DNA of 64,000 nucleotides from Paracoccus luteus (GCF_004522155.1 NZ_SDEA01000012.1:1-64000); one strand, 5' to 3'. Shown: positions 52,861 through 62,956, numbered from the stretch's first letter. Made by a program: numbers and translations. Notes: a model not told the origin generated them from the letters alone.

Positions 52861-55143
52861 TCACCGCACCTGCCCCAGCCGCCCCGCCGCGAACGCGGCC
52901 ATGTTCAGGATGTCGTTCACGGTGGAATTGGTGCCGCAGATCTGGATGGGCCGGGGCACCCCGGTCAGGATCGGACCGATCACCGTCGCGCCCGCCATTT
53001 CCTGCATCAGCTTGACGCTGATCGACGCCGAATGGCGCGCCGGGACGACCAGCACGTTGGCCGGGCCGGTCAGGCGCGAAAACGGGTATCGCGCCGCCTG
53101 TTCGGGGTTCAGCGCCACGTCCGCGGTCATCTCGCCCTCGTATTCGAAATCGGCGCCGCGGGCGTCCAGCACCCTTGGCGCCTCGGCCATCTTGGTCGCC
53201 CGCTCGCTGACCGGATAGCCGAAGGTGGAAAACGACAGGAAGGCCACGCGGGGTTCCAGCCCCAGGCCGCGGGCGACATGGGCGCCGCGGGTGGCGATCA
53301 GTGCCAGATCCTCGGCCTCGGGCCATTCGTGGACAAGGGTGTCGCCGATCAGCACGATCCGGCCCTTGTGCAGGACCGCCGTGATGCCGACCGCCCCGTC
53401 CTGCGGGCGCACGTCGAAGACCTGGCCCAGCTGCGCCAGCACATGCGGCCCCTTGCGCGTGGCCCCCGTCACCAGCCCGTCGCCATGCCCGTGCGCCAGC
53501 ATCAGCGCGGCAAAGACATGCCGGTCGCGGTTGACCAGCTTGCTGGCATCCTCGCGGTCCACGCCCTGCCGCTGCAGGCGGCTGTAAAGGAAATCGTGAT
53601 ATTGCCCCAGCGCGGCCGAGGTCGCGGCATTCACGACGGTCAGTTCCCGCACCGCGTCGCCCAGACCGGCAAGGCCCAGCTTTTCGGCCACGTCGGCCTC
53701 GCGCCCGACGACCAGCGACTGGCCCATGCCGCCGCGCTGCCAGGCGACGGCCGCGCGCAGGACGCGCGGGTCGTCGCCCTCGGCAAAGATCATGCGCGCC
53801 TGCACCGACCGCGCGCGGGCGTGGATGCCCTGCAGGATCGCGGCGGTCGGGTCCATGCGCTGTTTCAGCGACTGGACATAGCCGTCCATGTCGATGATCG
53901 GCCGCCGCGCGACGCCGGTGTCCATGCCGGCCCGCGCCACCGCCGGCGGGACCACATGGATCAGCCGGGGATCGAACGGCGTCGGGATGATGTAATCGCG
54001 CCCGAAGGTCAGCTTGCGCCCATAGGCGACCGCGACCTCGTCGGGCACGTCCTCGCGCGCCAGTTCGGCCAGGGCGCGGGCGCAGGCGATCTTCATCTCG
54101 TCGTTAATCGCGCGCGCGTGGATGTCCAGCGCGCCGCGGAACAGATAGGGGAACCCCAGCACGTTGTTGACCTGGTTCGGGTAATCCGACCGCCCGGTGG
54201 CGACGATGGCGTCGGGGCGGACCTCGTGCGCCTCTTCGGGGGTGATCTCGGGGTCGGGGTTGGCCATCGCGAAGATGACCGGGTTCGGGGCCATCGACTG
54301 CACCATCGCCTGCGTCACCGCGCCCTTGGCCGACACGCCCAGGAACACGTCGGCGCCGCGCATCGCATCCTCCAGCGTGCGGGCCTCGGTCTGGGCGGCA
54401 TGGGCCGATTTCCACTGGTTCATGCCCTCGGTCCGGCCCTTCCAGATGACCCCCTTGGTGTCGGCCATGATGCAGTTGTCGTGCCGCGCGCCCATCGTCT
54501 TGAGCAATTCAAGGCAGGCGATCCCGGCCGCGCCCGCGCCGTTCAGGACGATCTTCACGTCCTCGATCCGCTTGCCCGACAGTTCCAGCGCGTTCAGCAG
54601 CCCCGCCGCGCAGATCACCGCCGTGCCATGCTGGTCGTCGTGAAACACGGGGATGTCCATCAGCTCTTTCAGGCGGCTTTCGATGATGAAGCACTCGGGC
54701 GCCTTGATGTCTTCCAGGTTGATGCCGCCGAAGGTCGGGCCCATCAGCCGCACCGCCCGGATGATCTCCTCGGGGTCTTCGGTGTCCAGCTCGATGTCGA
54801 TGGCGTTCACGTCGGCGAAACGCTTGAACAGCACCGCCTTGCCCTCCATCACCGGTTTGGACGCCAGCGCGCCCAGATTGCCCAGGCCCAGGATGGCGGT
54901 CCCGTTCGAGATCACGGCGACCAGATTGCCCTTGGTGGTATAGTCATAGGCCAGTTCCGGCCGCGCGGCGATCGCCTCGACCGGGACGGCCACGCCGGGG
55001 GAATAGGCCAGGCTCAGGTCGCGCTGGGTGGCCATCGGGGTGGACGGCACCACGTCGAACTTGCCCGGCCGCGGTTCCAGGTGATAGGCCAGCGCCTCTT
55101 CGGCGGTGATGCGCGATCTGCGCGGCGCGTTGCTGTCGGTCAT
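52861..55143 (-). CDS. maeB: NADP-dependent malic enzyme with phosphotransacetylase-like domain
   Basis: 760 residues. The malic domain (about 20-160) includes AYSPGVAVP and the catalytic Tyr/Lys region [15 protein letters not shown]; the NAD(P) domain (about 165-420) has [16 protein letters not shown]. Residues about 430-760 are a phosphate-acetyltransferase-like domain, typically catalytically inactive and regulatory in this family. The enzyme decarboxylates malate to pyruvate, supplying NADPH and gluconeogenic carbon. ATG 55143 follows GAGGGG. It is divergent from pheS. Confidence 0.94.
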   Translation of the reverse strand: MTDSNAPRRSRITAEEALAYHLEPRPGKFDVVPSTPMATQRDLSLAYSPGVAVPVEAIAARPELAYDYTTKGNLVAVISNGTAILGLGNLGALASKPVMEGKAVLFKRFADVNAIDIELDTEDPEEIIRAVRLMGPTFGGINLEDIKAPECFIIESRLKELMDIPVFHDDQHGTAVICAAGLLNALELSGKRIEDVKIVLNGAGAAGIACLELLKTMGARHDNCIMADTKGVIWKGRTEGMNQWKSAHAAQTEARTLEDAMRGADVFLGVSAKGAVTQAMVQSMAPNPVIFAMANPDPEITPEEAHEVRPDAIVATGRSDYPNQVNNVLGFPYLFRGALDIHARAINDEMKIACARALAELAREDVPDEVAVAYGRKLTFGRDYIIPTPFDPRLIHVVPPAVARAGMDTGVARRPIIDMDGYVQSLKQRMDPTAAILQGIHARARSVQARMIFAEGDDPRVLRAAVAWQRGGMGQSLVVGREADVAEKLGLAGLGDAVRELTVVNAATSAALGQYHDFLYSRLQRQGVDREDASKLVNRDRHVFAALMLAHGHGDGLVTGATRKGPHVLAQLGQVFDVRPQDGAVGITAVLHKGRIVLIGDTLVHEWPEAEDLALIATRGAHVARGLGLEPRVAFLSFSTFGYPVSERATKMAEAPRVLDARGADFEYEGEMTADVALNPEQAARYPFSRLTGPANVLVVPARHSASISVKLMQEMAGATVIGPILTGVPRPIQICGTNSTVNDILNMAAFAAGRLGQVR

Positions 55144-55261
55144 TGCTTTCCCCTCGTTGCGCCAACTCTATGCGCCCGCGTCCCGCGGCAGCAACAGCCG
55201 CGACGCTGGAACGGCCCGCGCCCGCGTGCTAAGGGCACCGCGCAATTCCCGCGAGGCCACG

Positions 55262-56344
55262 ATGACCGATCCCGACAGCTTGCGTTCCACCTGGCTTGCC
55301 CGCGTCGCCGAGGCCGAAGGCGTCACGGCGCTGGAGGAGGTGCGCCTGGCCGCCCTGGGGAAAAAGGGCGAGATCGCGCTGATGATGCGCGAACTGGGCC
55401 GCATGACCCCCGAGGAACGCCAGACGACCGGCGCCGCCCTGAACCGCGTCAAGGACGAGATCGACGCCGCGCTGCGCGCCCGCAAGCTGGCGCTGGACGA
55501 CGCGGCGCTGGACGCGCGGCTGGCGGGCGAATGGCTGGACGTGACCCTGCCCGGCCGCCCGCGCCCGCAGGGCACGATCCATCCGGTGTCGCAGGTGATG
55601 GACGAGGTCACCGCGATCTTCGCCGACATGGGCTTTTCCGTGGCCGAGGGGCCGCAGGTCGAATCCGACTGGTTCAACTTCGACGCGCTGAACATCCCGC
55701 CCGAACACCCCGCGCGGCAGGAACACGACACCTTCTTCATGGCGCGCGCGCCGGGCGACGACCGCCCGCCCCACGTCCTGCGCACCCACACCAGCCCCGT
55801 GCAGATCCGCGCGATGCAGGCGATGGGCGCGCCCCTGCGCATCATCTGCCCCGGCCGCGTCTATCGCATGGACATGGACCAGACCCACACGCCCATGTTC
55901 CACCAGGTCGAGGGGCTTGCGATCGGCAAGGGCATCTCGATGGCCAACCTGAAATGGACGCTAGAAGAGTTCTGCCGCGCCTTCTTCGAGGTGCCCGAGG
56001 TCGAACTGCGTTTCCGCGCCTCGCATTTCCCCTTCACCGAGCCCTCGGCCGAGGTCGATATCCGCTGCGACTGGTCCGGCGGGCAGCTGAAGATCGGACA
56101 GGGGGATTCGTGGTTGGAGATCCTCGGGTCCGGCATGGTGCATCCCAAGGTGCTGGCCGCTGGGGGCATCGACCCGGCCGAGTGGCAGGGCTTTGCCTTC
56201 GGCATGGGCATCGACCGGATCGCCATGCTGAAATACGGGATTCCGGACCTGCGGGCGTTCTTCGAGAGCGACCTGCGCTGGCTGCGGCATTACGGGTTTG
56301 CAGCAGGGGATGTGCCGTCGGTGAGTGGAGGGTTGAGCAGGTGA
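55262..56344 (+). CDS. pheS: Phenylalanine-tRNA ligase alpha subunit
   Basis: 360 residues. An N-terminal coiled-coil (about 1-90) is followed by the class II catalytic core with motif 1 ([19 protein letters not shown]), motif 2 ([33 protein letters not shown]) and motif 3 ([18 protein letters not shown]). It joins PheT as an alpha2-beta2 enzyme charging tRNA-Phe. The C-terminus ends normally (GGLSR), so the gene is not truncated by the cassette that follows. Its TGA overlaps the next GTG start by four bases (GTGA). Confidence 0.97.
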   Translation: MTDPDSLRSTWLARVAEAEGVTALEEVRLAALGKKGEIALMMRELGRMTPEERQTTGAALNRVKDEIDAALRARKLALDDAALDARLAGEWLDVTLPGRPRPQGTIHPVSQVMDEVTAIFADMGFSVAEGPQVESDWFNFDALNIPPEHPARQEHDTFFMARAPGDDRPPHVLRTHTSPVQIRAMQAMGAPLRIICPGRVYRMDMDQTHTPMFHQVEGLAIGKGISMANLKWTLEEFCRAFFEVPEVELRFRASHFPFTEPSAEVDIRCDWSGGQLKIGQGDSWLEILGSGMVHPKVLAAGGIDPAEWQGFAFGMGIDRIAMLKYGIPDLRAFFESDLRWLRHYGFAAGDVPSVSGGLSR

Positions 56345-56694
56345 AACGCGATGATGATTTTCTGCGTGATTTGTTGCTGAGCCTTGAAGCTGATCCTGAG
56401 TGGGTCTTTGTCCATCGCGCTCAACTTCTGAAATCAAGTGATCCAGGGAAGGCCCGCTACCACTTTGAGCTCGCTGCTGACGCTGGTTTAATAACGGATT
56501 TTTCTAGCGGGACCTTTCGGCTTACAAGCACCGGCCATGACTACTTGGCGGCAATAAAAGATAACGGTATTTGGGCTAAGACTAAGGAAGTCGTAGCCGA
56601 GCAGGGCGGCTCTGCTTCACTAGAGATCATGAAAAACATCGCTGTTGCTTTTGTGAAGAAGCAGATTGAGCAACGAACCGGCTTGATAGTTTGA
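56341..56694 (+). CDS. DUF2513-like protein inserted between pheS and pheT
   Basis: 117 residues starting at GTG 56341, inside the pheS stop overlap. The order [13 protein letters not shown] ... [11 protein letters not shown] ... [18 protein letters not shown], then [15 protein letters not shown], matches DUF2513 proteins, small winged-helix-like proteins common in mobile and phage-linked DNA. GC content here is near 50%, against about 70% in pheS and pheT, and codon use is less GC-biased. The stop shares one base with the next start. Recently acquired; molecular function unknown, perhaps DNA-binding. Confidence 0.75.
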   Translation: MKRDDDFLRDLLLSLEADPEWVFVHRAQLLKSSDPGKARYHFELAADAGLITDFSSGTFRLTSTGHDYLAAIKDNGIWAKTKEVVAEQGGSASLEIMKNIAVAFVKKQIEQRTGLIV

Positions 56695-57038
56695 TGACAA
56701 GATTGCGGCGGATAAGAAGTATGTTCGTGCCCTTCTTGGCTAAGATTGCTGGTTACGAGCGTAGCCGCGAAGGTCACTGGGTCGTAGGAGCGGCAACCGG
56801 GATCGGTGTGGCTGGTATGGGCGCGAATGCCCTGTTGTCGGCTCTCGGTTTTTCTGCGGTAGCGCATAGTTCCGGCGCCGCAATCTTGACTGGTGCCGGC
56901 GGCTACATTGCAGGCACATACGGGATTGCGTCCATTATCGCGTTTTTGTCTGCTCCAGTAATCCTCATGACCTTTGTGGTGTGTTCTACTTATGGGCTTT
57001 TCGTTTTGGTAAAGCGCAAGCTTCGGAGAAAAAAATGA
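56694..57038 (+). CDS. Small membrane protein inserted between pheS and pheT
   Basis: 114 residues from ATG 56694. It has a basic N-terminus, a glycine-rich hydrophobic segment (about 30-55), a second one (about 60-85, AAILTGAGGYIAGTYGIAS), a third (about 82-105, FLSAPVILMTFVVCSTYGLFV) and a basic KRKLRRKK tail. No family recognised. It has the same low GC as the preceding DUF2513 gene. TGA 57036-57038 overlaps the pheT ATG by four bases. It is likely the membrane partner of the DUF2513 protein. Confidence 0.68.
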   Translation: MTRLRRIRSMFVPFLAKIAGYERSREGHWVVGAATGIGVAGMGANALLSALGFSAVAHSSGAAILTGAGGYIAGTYGIASIIAFLSAPVILMTFVVCSTYGLFVLVKRKLRRKK

Positions 57039-59440
57039 AACTCACCCTCTCCTGGCTCCGTGACCATCTCGACACCACGGCCACCCTGACCGAGATCACC
57101 GACGCGCTGACCGACCTCGGGCTCGAGGTGGAGGAGGTCGTCGATCCCGCCGCGAAGCTTTCCGCCTTCACCATCGCCCGGATCACCCATGCCGAGCCGC
57201 ATCCCGACGCCGACCGGCTGCGGGTGCTGCGGGTGGAAACCAATCAGGGCGAGAAGCAGATCGTCTGCGGCGCGCCGAATGCGCGGGCGGGGCTGGTGGG
57301 CGTGCTCGCCAGGCCCGGCGACTATGTGCCGGGGATCGACACGACGCTGGGCGTGGGAAAGATTCGCGGTGTCGAATCCCACGGCATGATGGCCTCGGAA
57401 CGCGAGCTTGAACTCAGCGACGAGCACGACGGCATCATCGACCTGTCCTCGGGGGCTGTCGGGCAGCGCTTCGTGGACTGGCTGGCCGAGAACGCGCCCG
57501 ACAGGATCGACCCGGTGATCGAGATCAAGATCACGCCCAACCGCCCCGACGCGCTGGGTGTGCGCGGCGTCGCGCGCGATCTGGCGGCGCGGGGCCTCGG
57601 CACGCTGAAACCGCTGCCGGTCGCCCCGGTCGCCGGCAGCTTCGACAGCGCCGTCACGGTCGCCATCGCGCCCGAGGCCGCGGCGCAGGCCCCCCATTTC
57701 ACCGGGCGTCTGATCCGCGGCGTCACCAACGGCCCCAGCCCCGACTGGCTGCAACGGCGGCTGCGGGCGATCGGGCTGCGCCCGATTTCCGCGCTGGTGG
57801 ATATCACCAACCTCTTCACCTTTGACCTGAACCGGCCGTTGCACGTCTTTGACGCGGCCAAGGTCTCGGGCGGGCTGACCGTGCGGCACGCGCGCGCGGG
57901 CGAAACGCTGCTGGCGTTGGACGGCAAGACCCATGCGCCGCGCGACACCGATCTGGTGATCGCCGACGACCACGGGCCGGAAAGCCTGGCCGGGATCATG
58001 GGCGGCGAGGGGTCCGGCGTGACGGAAGCCACCACCGACGTGTTCCTGGAAAGCGCCTACTGGCAGCCCATCGGCATCGCGGCGACGGGGCGCGCGCTCA
58101 GGATCAACTCGGACGCGCGCTATCGCTTTGAACGGGGCGTCGACCCGGCGTTCACCCGGCCGGGGCTGGAACTGGCGACGCGGATGATCCTTGATCTGTG
58201 CGGGGGCGAGCCGTCGCACGTCGTCGAGGCGGGCGCCGCCCCGGACCACGCCCGCGCGTATCGGCTGGACGCGGGCCGCACGCAAAGCCTGGTCGGCATG
58301 GACATCCCCGAGGCGGATCAGCGCGCCACCCTGGCCGCGCTGGGGTTCCGGCTGGACGGCGACTTGGCCCATGTGCCCAGCTGGCGCCCGGATGTGCAGG
58401 GCGAGGCCGATCTGATCGAGGAAATCGCCCGCATCGCCAGCCTGACCTGCCTGCAGGGCCAGCCCCTGCCCCGTCCGCGCGCGGGCGTGCCGCTGCCGGT
58501 GCTGACGCCGCTGCAGCGCCGCGAAAGCGCCGCGCGGCGGATGGCGGCTGCCCTGGGCTATAACGAATGCGTCAGCTACAGCTTTATCGCGCAGGACGCG
58601 GCGGCGCTGTTCGGCGGCGGCACCGACGCGGTCAGGATCGAGAACCCGATCAGCTCGGAAATGAGCCACCTGCGCCCCGACCTGCTGCCCGGCCTGCTGG
58701 CGGCCGCGGCCCGCAACCAGGCGCGCGGCTTTGCCGATCTGGCGCTGTTCGAGGTGGGGCCGGTGTTTTCCGGCGGCGAGCCGGGCCAGCAGGCGGTGCA
58801 GCTGTCGGGCCTGCTGGTCGGCGCCAGCGCCGCCCGCGACCCGCACGGCAGCCGCCGGACGGTGGATCTGTATGACGCCAAGGCGGATGCCGAGGCGATC
58901 CTGTCGGCCCTTGGCGCGCCCGCCCGCGCGCAGATCGACCGCAAGCTGGACGGCTGGTGGCACCCCGGCCGCGCCGGCAACATCGCGCTGGGGCCGAACC
59001 GGCTGGCGACATTCGGCGAGGTGCATCCCCGCATCCTGCGCGCGATGGACGTCAAGGGACCGGCGGTCGCCTTCACCGTCCACGTCGCCAACGTGCCGCT
59101 GCCCAAGGTCAGGACGCCCACCCGCCCGGCGCTGGCAGTCAGCGACCTGCAGCCGGTGGACCGCGACTTTGCCTTTGTCGTGGACGACCGGGTCGAGGCG
59201 CTGGCCATCGTCAACGCGGCCCAGGGCGCGGACAAGGCGCTGATCGAAAGCGTGCGGGTGTTCGACCAGTTCACCGGCGACAAGGCGCAGGCGCAGATGG
59301 GGCCGGGGAAAAAGTCGGTCGCCATCACCGCCCGCCTGCAACCCCGCGACAAGACCCTGACCGACAAGGACATCGAGGCGGTTGCCGCGAAGATCGTCGA
59401 AAAGGTCGGCAAGGCGACGGGCGGCACGCTGCGGAGCTGA
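57035..59440 (+). CDS. pheT: Phenylalanine-tRNA ligase beta subunit
   Basis: 801 residues, family-typical. Domains in order are an N-terminal segment (MKLTLSWLRDHLDTTATL), the tRNA-binding OB domain (about 40-150, ITHAEPHPDADRLRVLRV, ICGAPNARAG), the B3/B4 editing domain, B5, the catalytic-like core, and the FDX-ACB anticodon-binding domain at the end (SDLQPVDRDFAFVVDDRVEAL). It recognises and edits tRNA-Phe with PheS. The ATG at 57035 has GGAG nearby within the inserted gene, so the cassette supplies the pheT ribosome-binding site. Followed by a hairpin-rich repeat array. Confidence 0.97.
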   Translation: MKLTLSWLRDHLDTTATLTEITDALTDLGLEVEEVVDPAAKLSAFTIARITHAEPHPDADRLRVLRVETNQGEKQIVCGAPNARAGLVGVLARPGDYVPGIDTTLGVGKIRGVESHGMMASERELELSDEHDGIIDLSSGAVGQRFVDWLAENAPDRIDPVIEIKITPNRPDALGVRGVARDLAARGLGTLKPLPVAPVAGSFDSAVTVAIAPEAAAQAPHFTGRLIRGVTNGPSPDWLQRRLRAIGLRPISALVDITNLFTFDLNRPLHVFDAAKVSGGLTVRHARAGETLLALDGKTHAPRDTDLVIADDHGPESLAGIMGGEGSGVTEATTDVFLESAYWQPIGIAATGRALRINSDARYRFERGVDPAFTRPGLELATRMILDLCGGEPSHVVEAGAAPDHARAYRLDAGRTQSLVGMDIPEADQRATLAALGFRLDGDLAHVPSWRPDVQGEADLIEEIARIASLTCLQGQPLPRPRAGVPLPVLTPLQRRESAARRMAAALGYNECVSYSFIAQDAAALFGGGTDAVRIENPISSEMSHLRPDLLPGLLAAAARNQARGFADLALFEVGPVFSGGEPGQQAVQLSGLLVGASAARDPHGSRRTVDLYDAKADAEAILSALGAPARAQIDRKLDGWWHPGRAGNIALGPNRLATFGEVHPRILRAMDVKGPAVAFTVHVANVPLPKVRTPTRPALAVSDLQPVDRDFAFVVDDRVEALAIVNAAQGADKALIESVRVFDQFTGDKAQAQMGPGKKSVAITARLQPRDKTLTDKDIEAVAAKIVEKVGKATGGTLRS

Positions 59441-59452
59441 TCCGTCGCATGG

Positions 59453-59800
59453 TGGGCGGCGTCGCGGATTGCGGGCCGCCCGCCTGATCGCCGCAGGCCG
59501 GCGCGTGGCCTGCCGGTCGGATCATCGTCGGTGGCCGCGGCTCGCGGGCCGTCCGCCTGATCGCCGCAGGCCATGCGCGCGCGGCCTGCCGGGGAGATCG
59601 GGTCATCGTCGGCGGCGTCGCGGCTGGGGGGCGTCCCTGATCGCCGCAGGCTGGGCACGCGCGGCCTGCCGGTCACATCATCGGCGGCGTCGTGGCTCGC
59701 GGGCCATCCGCCTGATCGCCGCAGGCCGGGCGCGCGCGGCCTGCCGGTCGGGTCATCGTCGGCGGCGTCGCGGCTTGCCACGGTCCGTCGCCTGACCGCA
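59453..59800. repeat. Five degenerate 73-80-bp repeats with internal hairpins
   Basis: The core CTGATCGCCGCAGG occurs at 59484, 59557, 59637 (with one preceding change) and 59712, and as CTGACCGCA at 59792. Each unit also contains GGCGGCGTCGCGG and an inverted pair GCAGGCC ... GGCCTGC that can form a stem. The array fills most of the 457 bases between pheT and the convergent GST gene; the remaining 59801-59897 shows nothing recognisable. Confidence 0.82.
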
Positions 59801-59897
59801 ACCCAACCGGGCGCGCGGGTTCGCATCCCAGCGGGACGGCGGGCCGGTGCCCATGCGGCCCCGCCCGCCCCCGGGCCGCGACCCAGGCGACGCGACC

Positions 59898-60611
59898 TCA
59901 GGCGTCGGATGCGGCGGGGATCGTCAGCCCCTTCGCGACCGCCGGGCGGGACGTGAAGGCGTCGATCCAGCGCGCGATGTTGCGGAAATCGTCCAGGCCG
60001 ACCAGCTCATGCGCCTCGTATCCGGTGCGCAGGTTGCGCACCCAGGGCGCAAGGGCGATGTCGGCGATGGAATATTCGCCCGCGATCCAGTCCTGCCCGT
60101 CAAGCTGGCGGTCGATCACGCCCAGCAGGCGCCTGGCCTCGTCGACATAGCGGGTCAGCGGGCGCTTGTCCTCGATCTCGGTGCCCTTGTAGCGGAAGAA
60201 ATAGCCGATCTGCCCGAACATCGGCCCGACGCCGCCCATCTGGAACATCAGCCACTGGATGGTGTGATAGCGCGCCGCCCCCTCGGGCGGCAGGAACCGG
60301 CCCGTCTTGTCGGCCAGATAGATCAGCATCGCCCCCGATTCCCACAGGCCGATCGGCTGCCCGCCCGGCCCGTCCGGGTCGATCATGGCGGGGATCTTGT
60401 TGTTGGGGTTCAGCGACAGGAACTCGGGCGTCATCTGATCCTCGGGATTGCCGATGCTGATGCGGTGGACGTCATAGTCCAGCCCGCATTCCTCAAGCAT
60501 GATCGACGCCTTGACCCCGTTCGGCGTCGGCAGGCTGTAAAGCTGGATCACGCCGGGGCGGCGCGGCGGCCAGCGGCGGGTGATCGGAAAGTCTGAGAGA
60601 TCGGCGGCCAT
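59898..60611 (-). CDS. Glutathione S-transferase, Nu-class (YfcG/Ure2p-like)
   Basis: 237 residues. The thioredoxin-like N-terminal domain has [18 protein letters not shown], where the Thr/Asn after SLP bind glutathione in YfcG-type enzymes, and [14 protein letters not shown] with the cis-Pro; [14 protein letters not shown] is the second glutathione-contact block. The helical C-terminal domain contains GYFFRYKG and [12 protein letters not shown] (N-capping box Asp). Such enzymes often have disulfide-bond reductase activity. ATG 60611 follows AAGGGA. A 20-residue leader precedes the fold. Confidence 0.88.
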   Translation of the reverse strand: MAADLSDFPITRRWPPRRPGVIQLYSLPTPNGVKASIMLEECGLDYDVHRISIGNPEDQMTPEFLSLNPNNKIPAMIDPDGPGGQPIGLWESGAMLIYLADKTGRFLPPEGAARYHTIQWLMFQMGGVGPMFGQIGYFFRYKGTEIEDKRPLTRYVDEARRLLGVIDRQLDGQDWIAGEYSIADIALAPWVRNLRTGYEAHELVGLDDFRNIARWIDAFTSRPAVAKGLTIPAASDA

Positions 60612-60700
60612 CGGAAATCCCTTGTCTGGGCAGAGTTGCCGAATATCAACTAGGCCCGCGGGCGATCCGTTTCAAACTGCCCGAACACGGGGGACAGGAC

Positions 60701-61138
60701 ATGATCAAGGAATTCCGCGACTTCATCGCCAAGGGCAATGTCATGGACATGGCCGTGGGCATCATCATCGGCGCGGCCTTCACGGCCATCGTCACGTCGA
60801 TGGTGGACGACCTCATCAACCCCATCCTCAGCCTGATCACCGGCAACACGGATTTCTCGGGGAACTATGTCGTCCTGAAAGGCACCGCGCCCGACGGCGC
60901 GCCGCTGGCCGCGGCCAAGGATGCGGGCGCGACGGTCTGGGCCTATGGGTCGTTCTTCACGGCCGTTCTGAACTTTCTCATCATCGCGTTCGTGGTGTTC
61001 CTGCTGGTCAAGGCGGTGAACCGCATCAAGGAATCCGCGATGCGCAAGGAACAGGCGCAGGCATCCGCCGCCGGCCCCTCGCAAGAGGCGCTGCTGGCCG
61101 AAATCCGCGACCTGCTGGCCAGCCGCCCGCAGGTGTGA
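60701..61138 (+). CDS. mscL: Large-conductance mechanosensitive channel
   Basis: 145 residues. It has the N-terminal amphipathic [29 protein letters not shown] (shortened) leading into TM1 with its glycine-rich constriction, a periplasmic loop, TM2 ([19 protein letters not shown]) and a cytosolic helix bundle ending EIRDLLASR. It forms a homopentameric pore that opens under membrane tension to protect against hypo-osmotic shock. It is followed directly by a short tandem-repeat tract. Confidence 0.96.
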   Translation: MIKEFRDFIAKGNVMDMAVGIIIGAAFTAIVTSMVDDLINPILSLITGNTDFSGNYVVLKGTAPDGAPLAAAKDAGATVWAYGSFFTAVLNFLIIAFVVFLLVKAVNRIKESAMRKEQAQASAAGPSQEALLAEIRDLLASRPQV

Positions 61139-61139
61139 G

Positions 61140-61243
61140 GGGCGCAGGTCTGATGCGCGCAGGTCTGGCGGGGTGCAGGTCAGACGGGGCCGCAGGTCTG
61201 GCGGGCGCAGGTCTGATGGGCGCAGGTCCGGGGCGCGCGGGTC
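61140..61243. repeat. Degenerate GCGCAGGTCTG repeat tract 3' of mscL
   Basis: About seven reiterations of a 14-18-base unit close to GGCGCAGGTCTGATG fill the whole gap between the mscL stop and the ald stop. Confidence 0.75.
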
Positions 61244-62357
61244 AGCCCCCCAGCGCCTGGTCGGGGGTCACGGCCGCGATCCCCAGCGCCTCACCCACCG
61301 GGGGCGAGGTCAGGGTGCCGGCATGGACCGCCAGCCCCGCGCGCAGATGCGGATCGGCCGCCAGCGCCTGCCGCCACCCGCCCGCCAGCGCCAGCACATA
61401 GGGCAGCGTGGCGTTCCCCAGCGCCTGCGTCGCCGTCCGCGCCACCGCGCCGGGCATGTTGGCCACGCAATAATGCATGATGCCGTCCACCTCATAGATG
61501 GGGTCCTGGTGGGTCGTGGCGCGCGACGTCTCGAAACAGCCGCCCTGGTCGATGGCGACGTCCACCAGCGCCGCGCCGGGCAGCATCGTCGAAAGCTGCG
61601 CGCGCGACACCAGCCGGGGCGCGGCGGCGCCGGGGATCAGCACCGCGCCTATCACCAGATCGGCCGTGGGCAGCAGGTCGGCGATGGCGCCCGCGCTGGA
61701 ATACTGCGTCGTCAGCTTGCCCATGAAGATGTCGTCCAGATAGCTCAGCCGCGCGACGTTGCGGTCCAGCACCGTGACGTTCGCGCCCATGCCGACCGCG
61801 ACCCGCGCCGCCGCCGTCCCCACGACGCCGCCGCCGATGATGACGACGCGCGCGGGCCGCACCCCCGGCACGCCGCCCAGCAGGACGCCGCGCCCGCCGT
61901 TCGCCTTTTGCAGCGTCCACGCGCCCACCTGCGGGGCAAGCCGGCCCGCCACCTCGGACATCGGCGCCAGCAGGGGCAGGCCGCCGCGCGCGTCGGTCAC
62001 GGTTTCATAGGCGATGGCGGTCACGCCCGCCGCCAGCAGGTCGCGGGTCTGGTCGGGATCGGGGGCAAGGTGCAGATAGGTGAACAGCACCTGCCCCGCC
62101 CGCAGCATCGCGCGTTCCGCCGCCTGCGGTTCCTTGACCTTGACGATCATCCCGGCCTCGGCGAACACCGCCGCCGCGTCGGTCGCGATGCGCGCGCCCG
62201 CCGCCGCATAGGCCTCGTCGGCAAAGCCCGACCCCAGCCCCGCGCCGGACTGGACCAGCACGTCATGGCCGCGCCCGACCAGTTCACGCGCGGCGTCCGG
62301 GGTCAGCCCGACGCGGTATTCCTGCGGCTTGATCTCTGTGGGGCAACCGATCTGCAC
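61242..62357 (-). CDS. ald: Alanine dehydrogenase
   Basis: 371 residues. It reversibly deaminates L-alanine to pyruvate with NAD. The conserved N-terminus reads QIGCPTEIKPQEYRVGLTP; KVKEP, YLHLA and the Rossmann motif GGGVVGTAAARVAVGMGA follow, and DVAIDQGGCFETSRATTH and ANMPGAVARTAT are Ald signatures. The start is GTG 62357 with AGGAG correctly spaced; an in-frame ATG further upstream would add 17 unconserved residues. It is divergent from an Lrp/AsnC regulator that probably controls it. Confidence 0.95.
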   Translation of the reverse strand: MQIGCPTEIKPQEYRVGLTPDAARELVGRGHDVLVQSGAGLGSGFADEAYAAAGARIATDAAAVFAEAGMIVKVKEPQAAERAMLRAGQVLFTYLHLAPDPDQTRDLLAAGVTAIAYETVTDARGGLPLLAPMSEVAGRLAPQVGAWTLQKANGGRGVLLGGVPGVRPARVVIIGGGVVGTAAARVAVGMGANVTVLDRNVARLSYLDDIFMGKLTTQYSSAGAIADLLPTADLVIGAVLIPGAAAPRLVSRAQLSTMLPGAALVDVAIDQGGCFETSRATTHQDPIYEVDGIMHYCVANMPGAVARTATQALGNATLPYVLALAGGWRQALAADPHLRAGLAVHAGTLTSPPVGEALGIAAVTPDQALGG

Positions 62358-62491
62358 GGGCGACTCCTGTTGATGGGATGGCCCGATGCTGTCACGGGGC
62401 AGACACAAGTTTCTGCTTATCTGCGCGCGGTTGTCAGGCTAAATCGCCGGTATGCGGGGATTATCCGGCAGGAACCGAAGGATCTGCGACG

Positions 62492-62953
62492 ATGGAGCAT
62501 CTGGACGCGACCGATCGCCGCATCCTGTCGGTCCTGCAAAAAGACGGGCGGATCAGCAACGCCGACCTTGCGGCGCGGGTGAACCTGTCGGCCAGCGCCT
62601 GCCACCGCCGCGTCCAGCGGCTGGAGGAGGCGGGGTTCATCGCCGGCTATGTCGCGCTGCTGAACCCGCGCAGCCTGGGGCGGACCACCACCGTCTTCGT
62701 GGAAATCACCCTGTCGGGGCAGGCCGACGAGGTGCTGGACGCGTTCGAGAAGGCCGTCCGCACCATCCCCGACGTGCTGGAATGCCACCTGATGGCCGGC
62801 ACCGCCGATTATCTGGTCAAGGTGCTGGCCGCCGACACCGACGACTTTGCCCGCATCCACCGCCAGTATCTGTCGCGGCTGCCCGGCGTGGCGCAGATGC
62901 ATTCCTCGTTCTCGCTCAGGACGGTGCTGCAGACGACGGCGCTGCCGGTCTGA
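62492..62953 (+). CDS. Lrp/AsnC-family transcriptional regulator
   Basis: 153 residues. The N-terminal helix-turn-helix is LDATDRRILSVLQKDGRISNADLAARVNLSASACHRRVQRLEEAG (shortened), and the C-terminal RAM ligand-binding domain includes EITLSGQADEVLDAFEKAV and CHLMAGTADYLVKV. It is divergent from ald across 134 bases, the standard arrangement of AldR-type regulators that activate alanine dehydrogenase in response to alanine. Start ATG 62492. Its binding site should lie in 62358-62491. Confidence 0.92.
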   Translation: MEHLDATDRRILSVLQKDGRISNADLAARVNLSASACHRRVQRLEEAGFIAGYVALLNPRSLGRTTTVFVEITLSGQADEVLDAFEKAVRTIPDVLECHLMAGTADYLVKVLAADTDDFARIHRQYLSRLPGVAQMHSSFSLRTVLQTTALPV

Positions 62954-62956
62954 GGG

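Noticed and set aside
53032..55261. Long plus-strand frame reaching through maeB into pheS
   Set aside because: It is antisense to maeB and out of frame with pheS. Only its last part (56341-56694) is real, as the DUF2513 gene.
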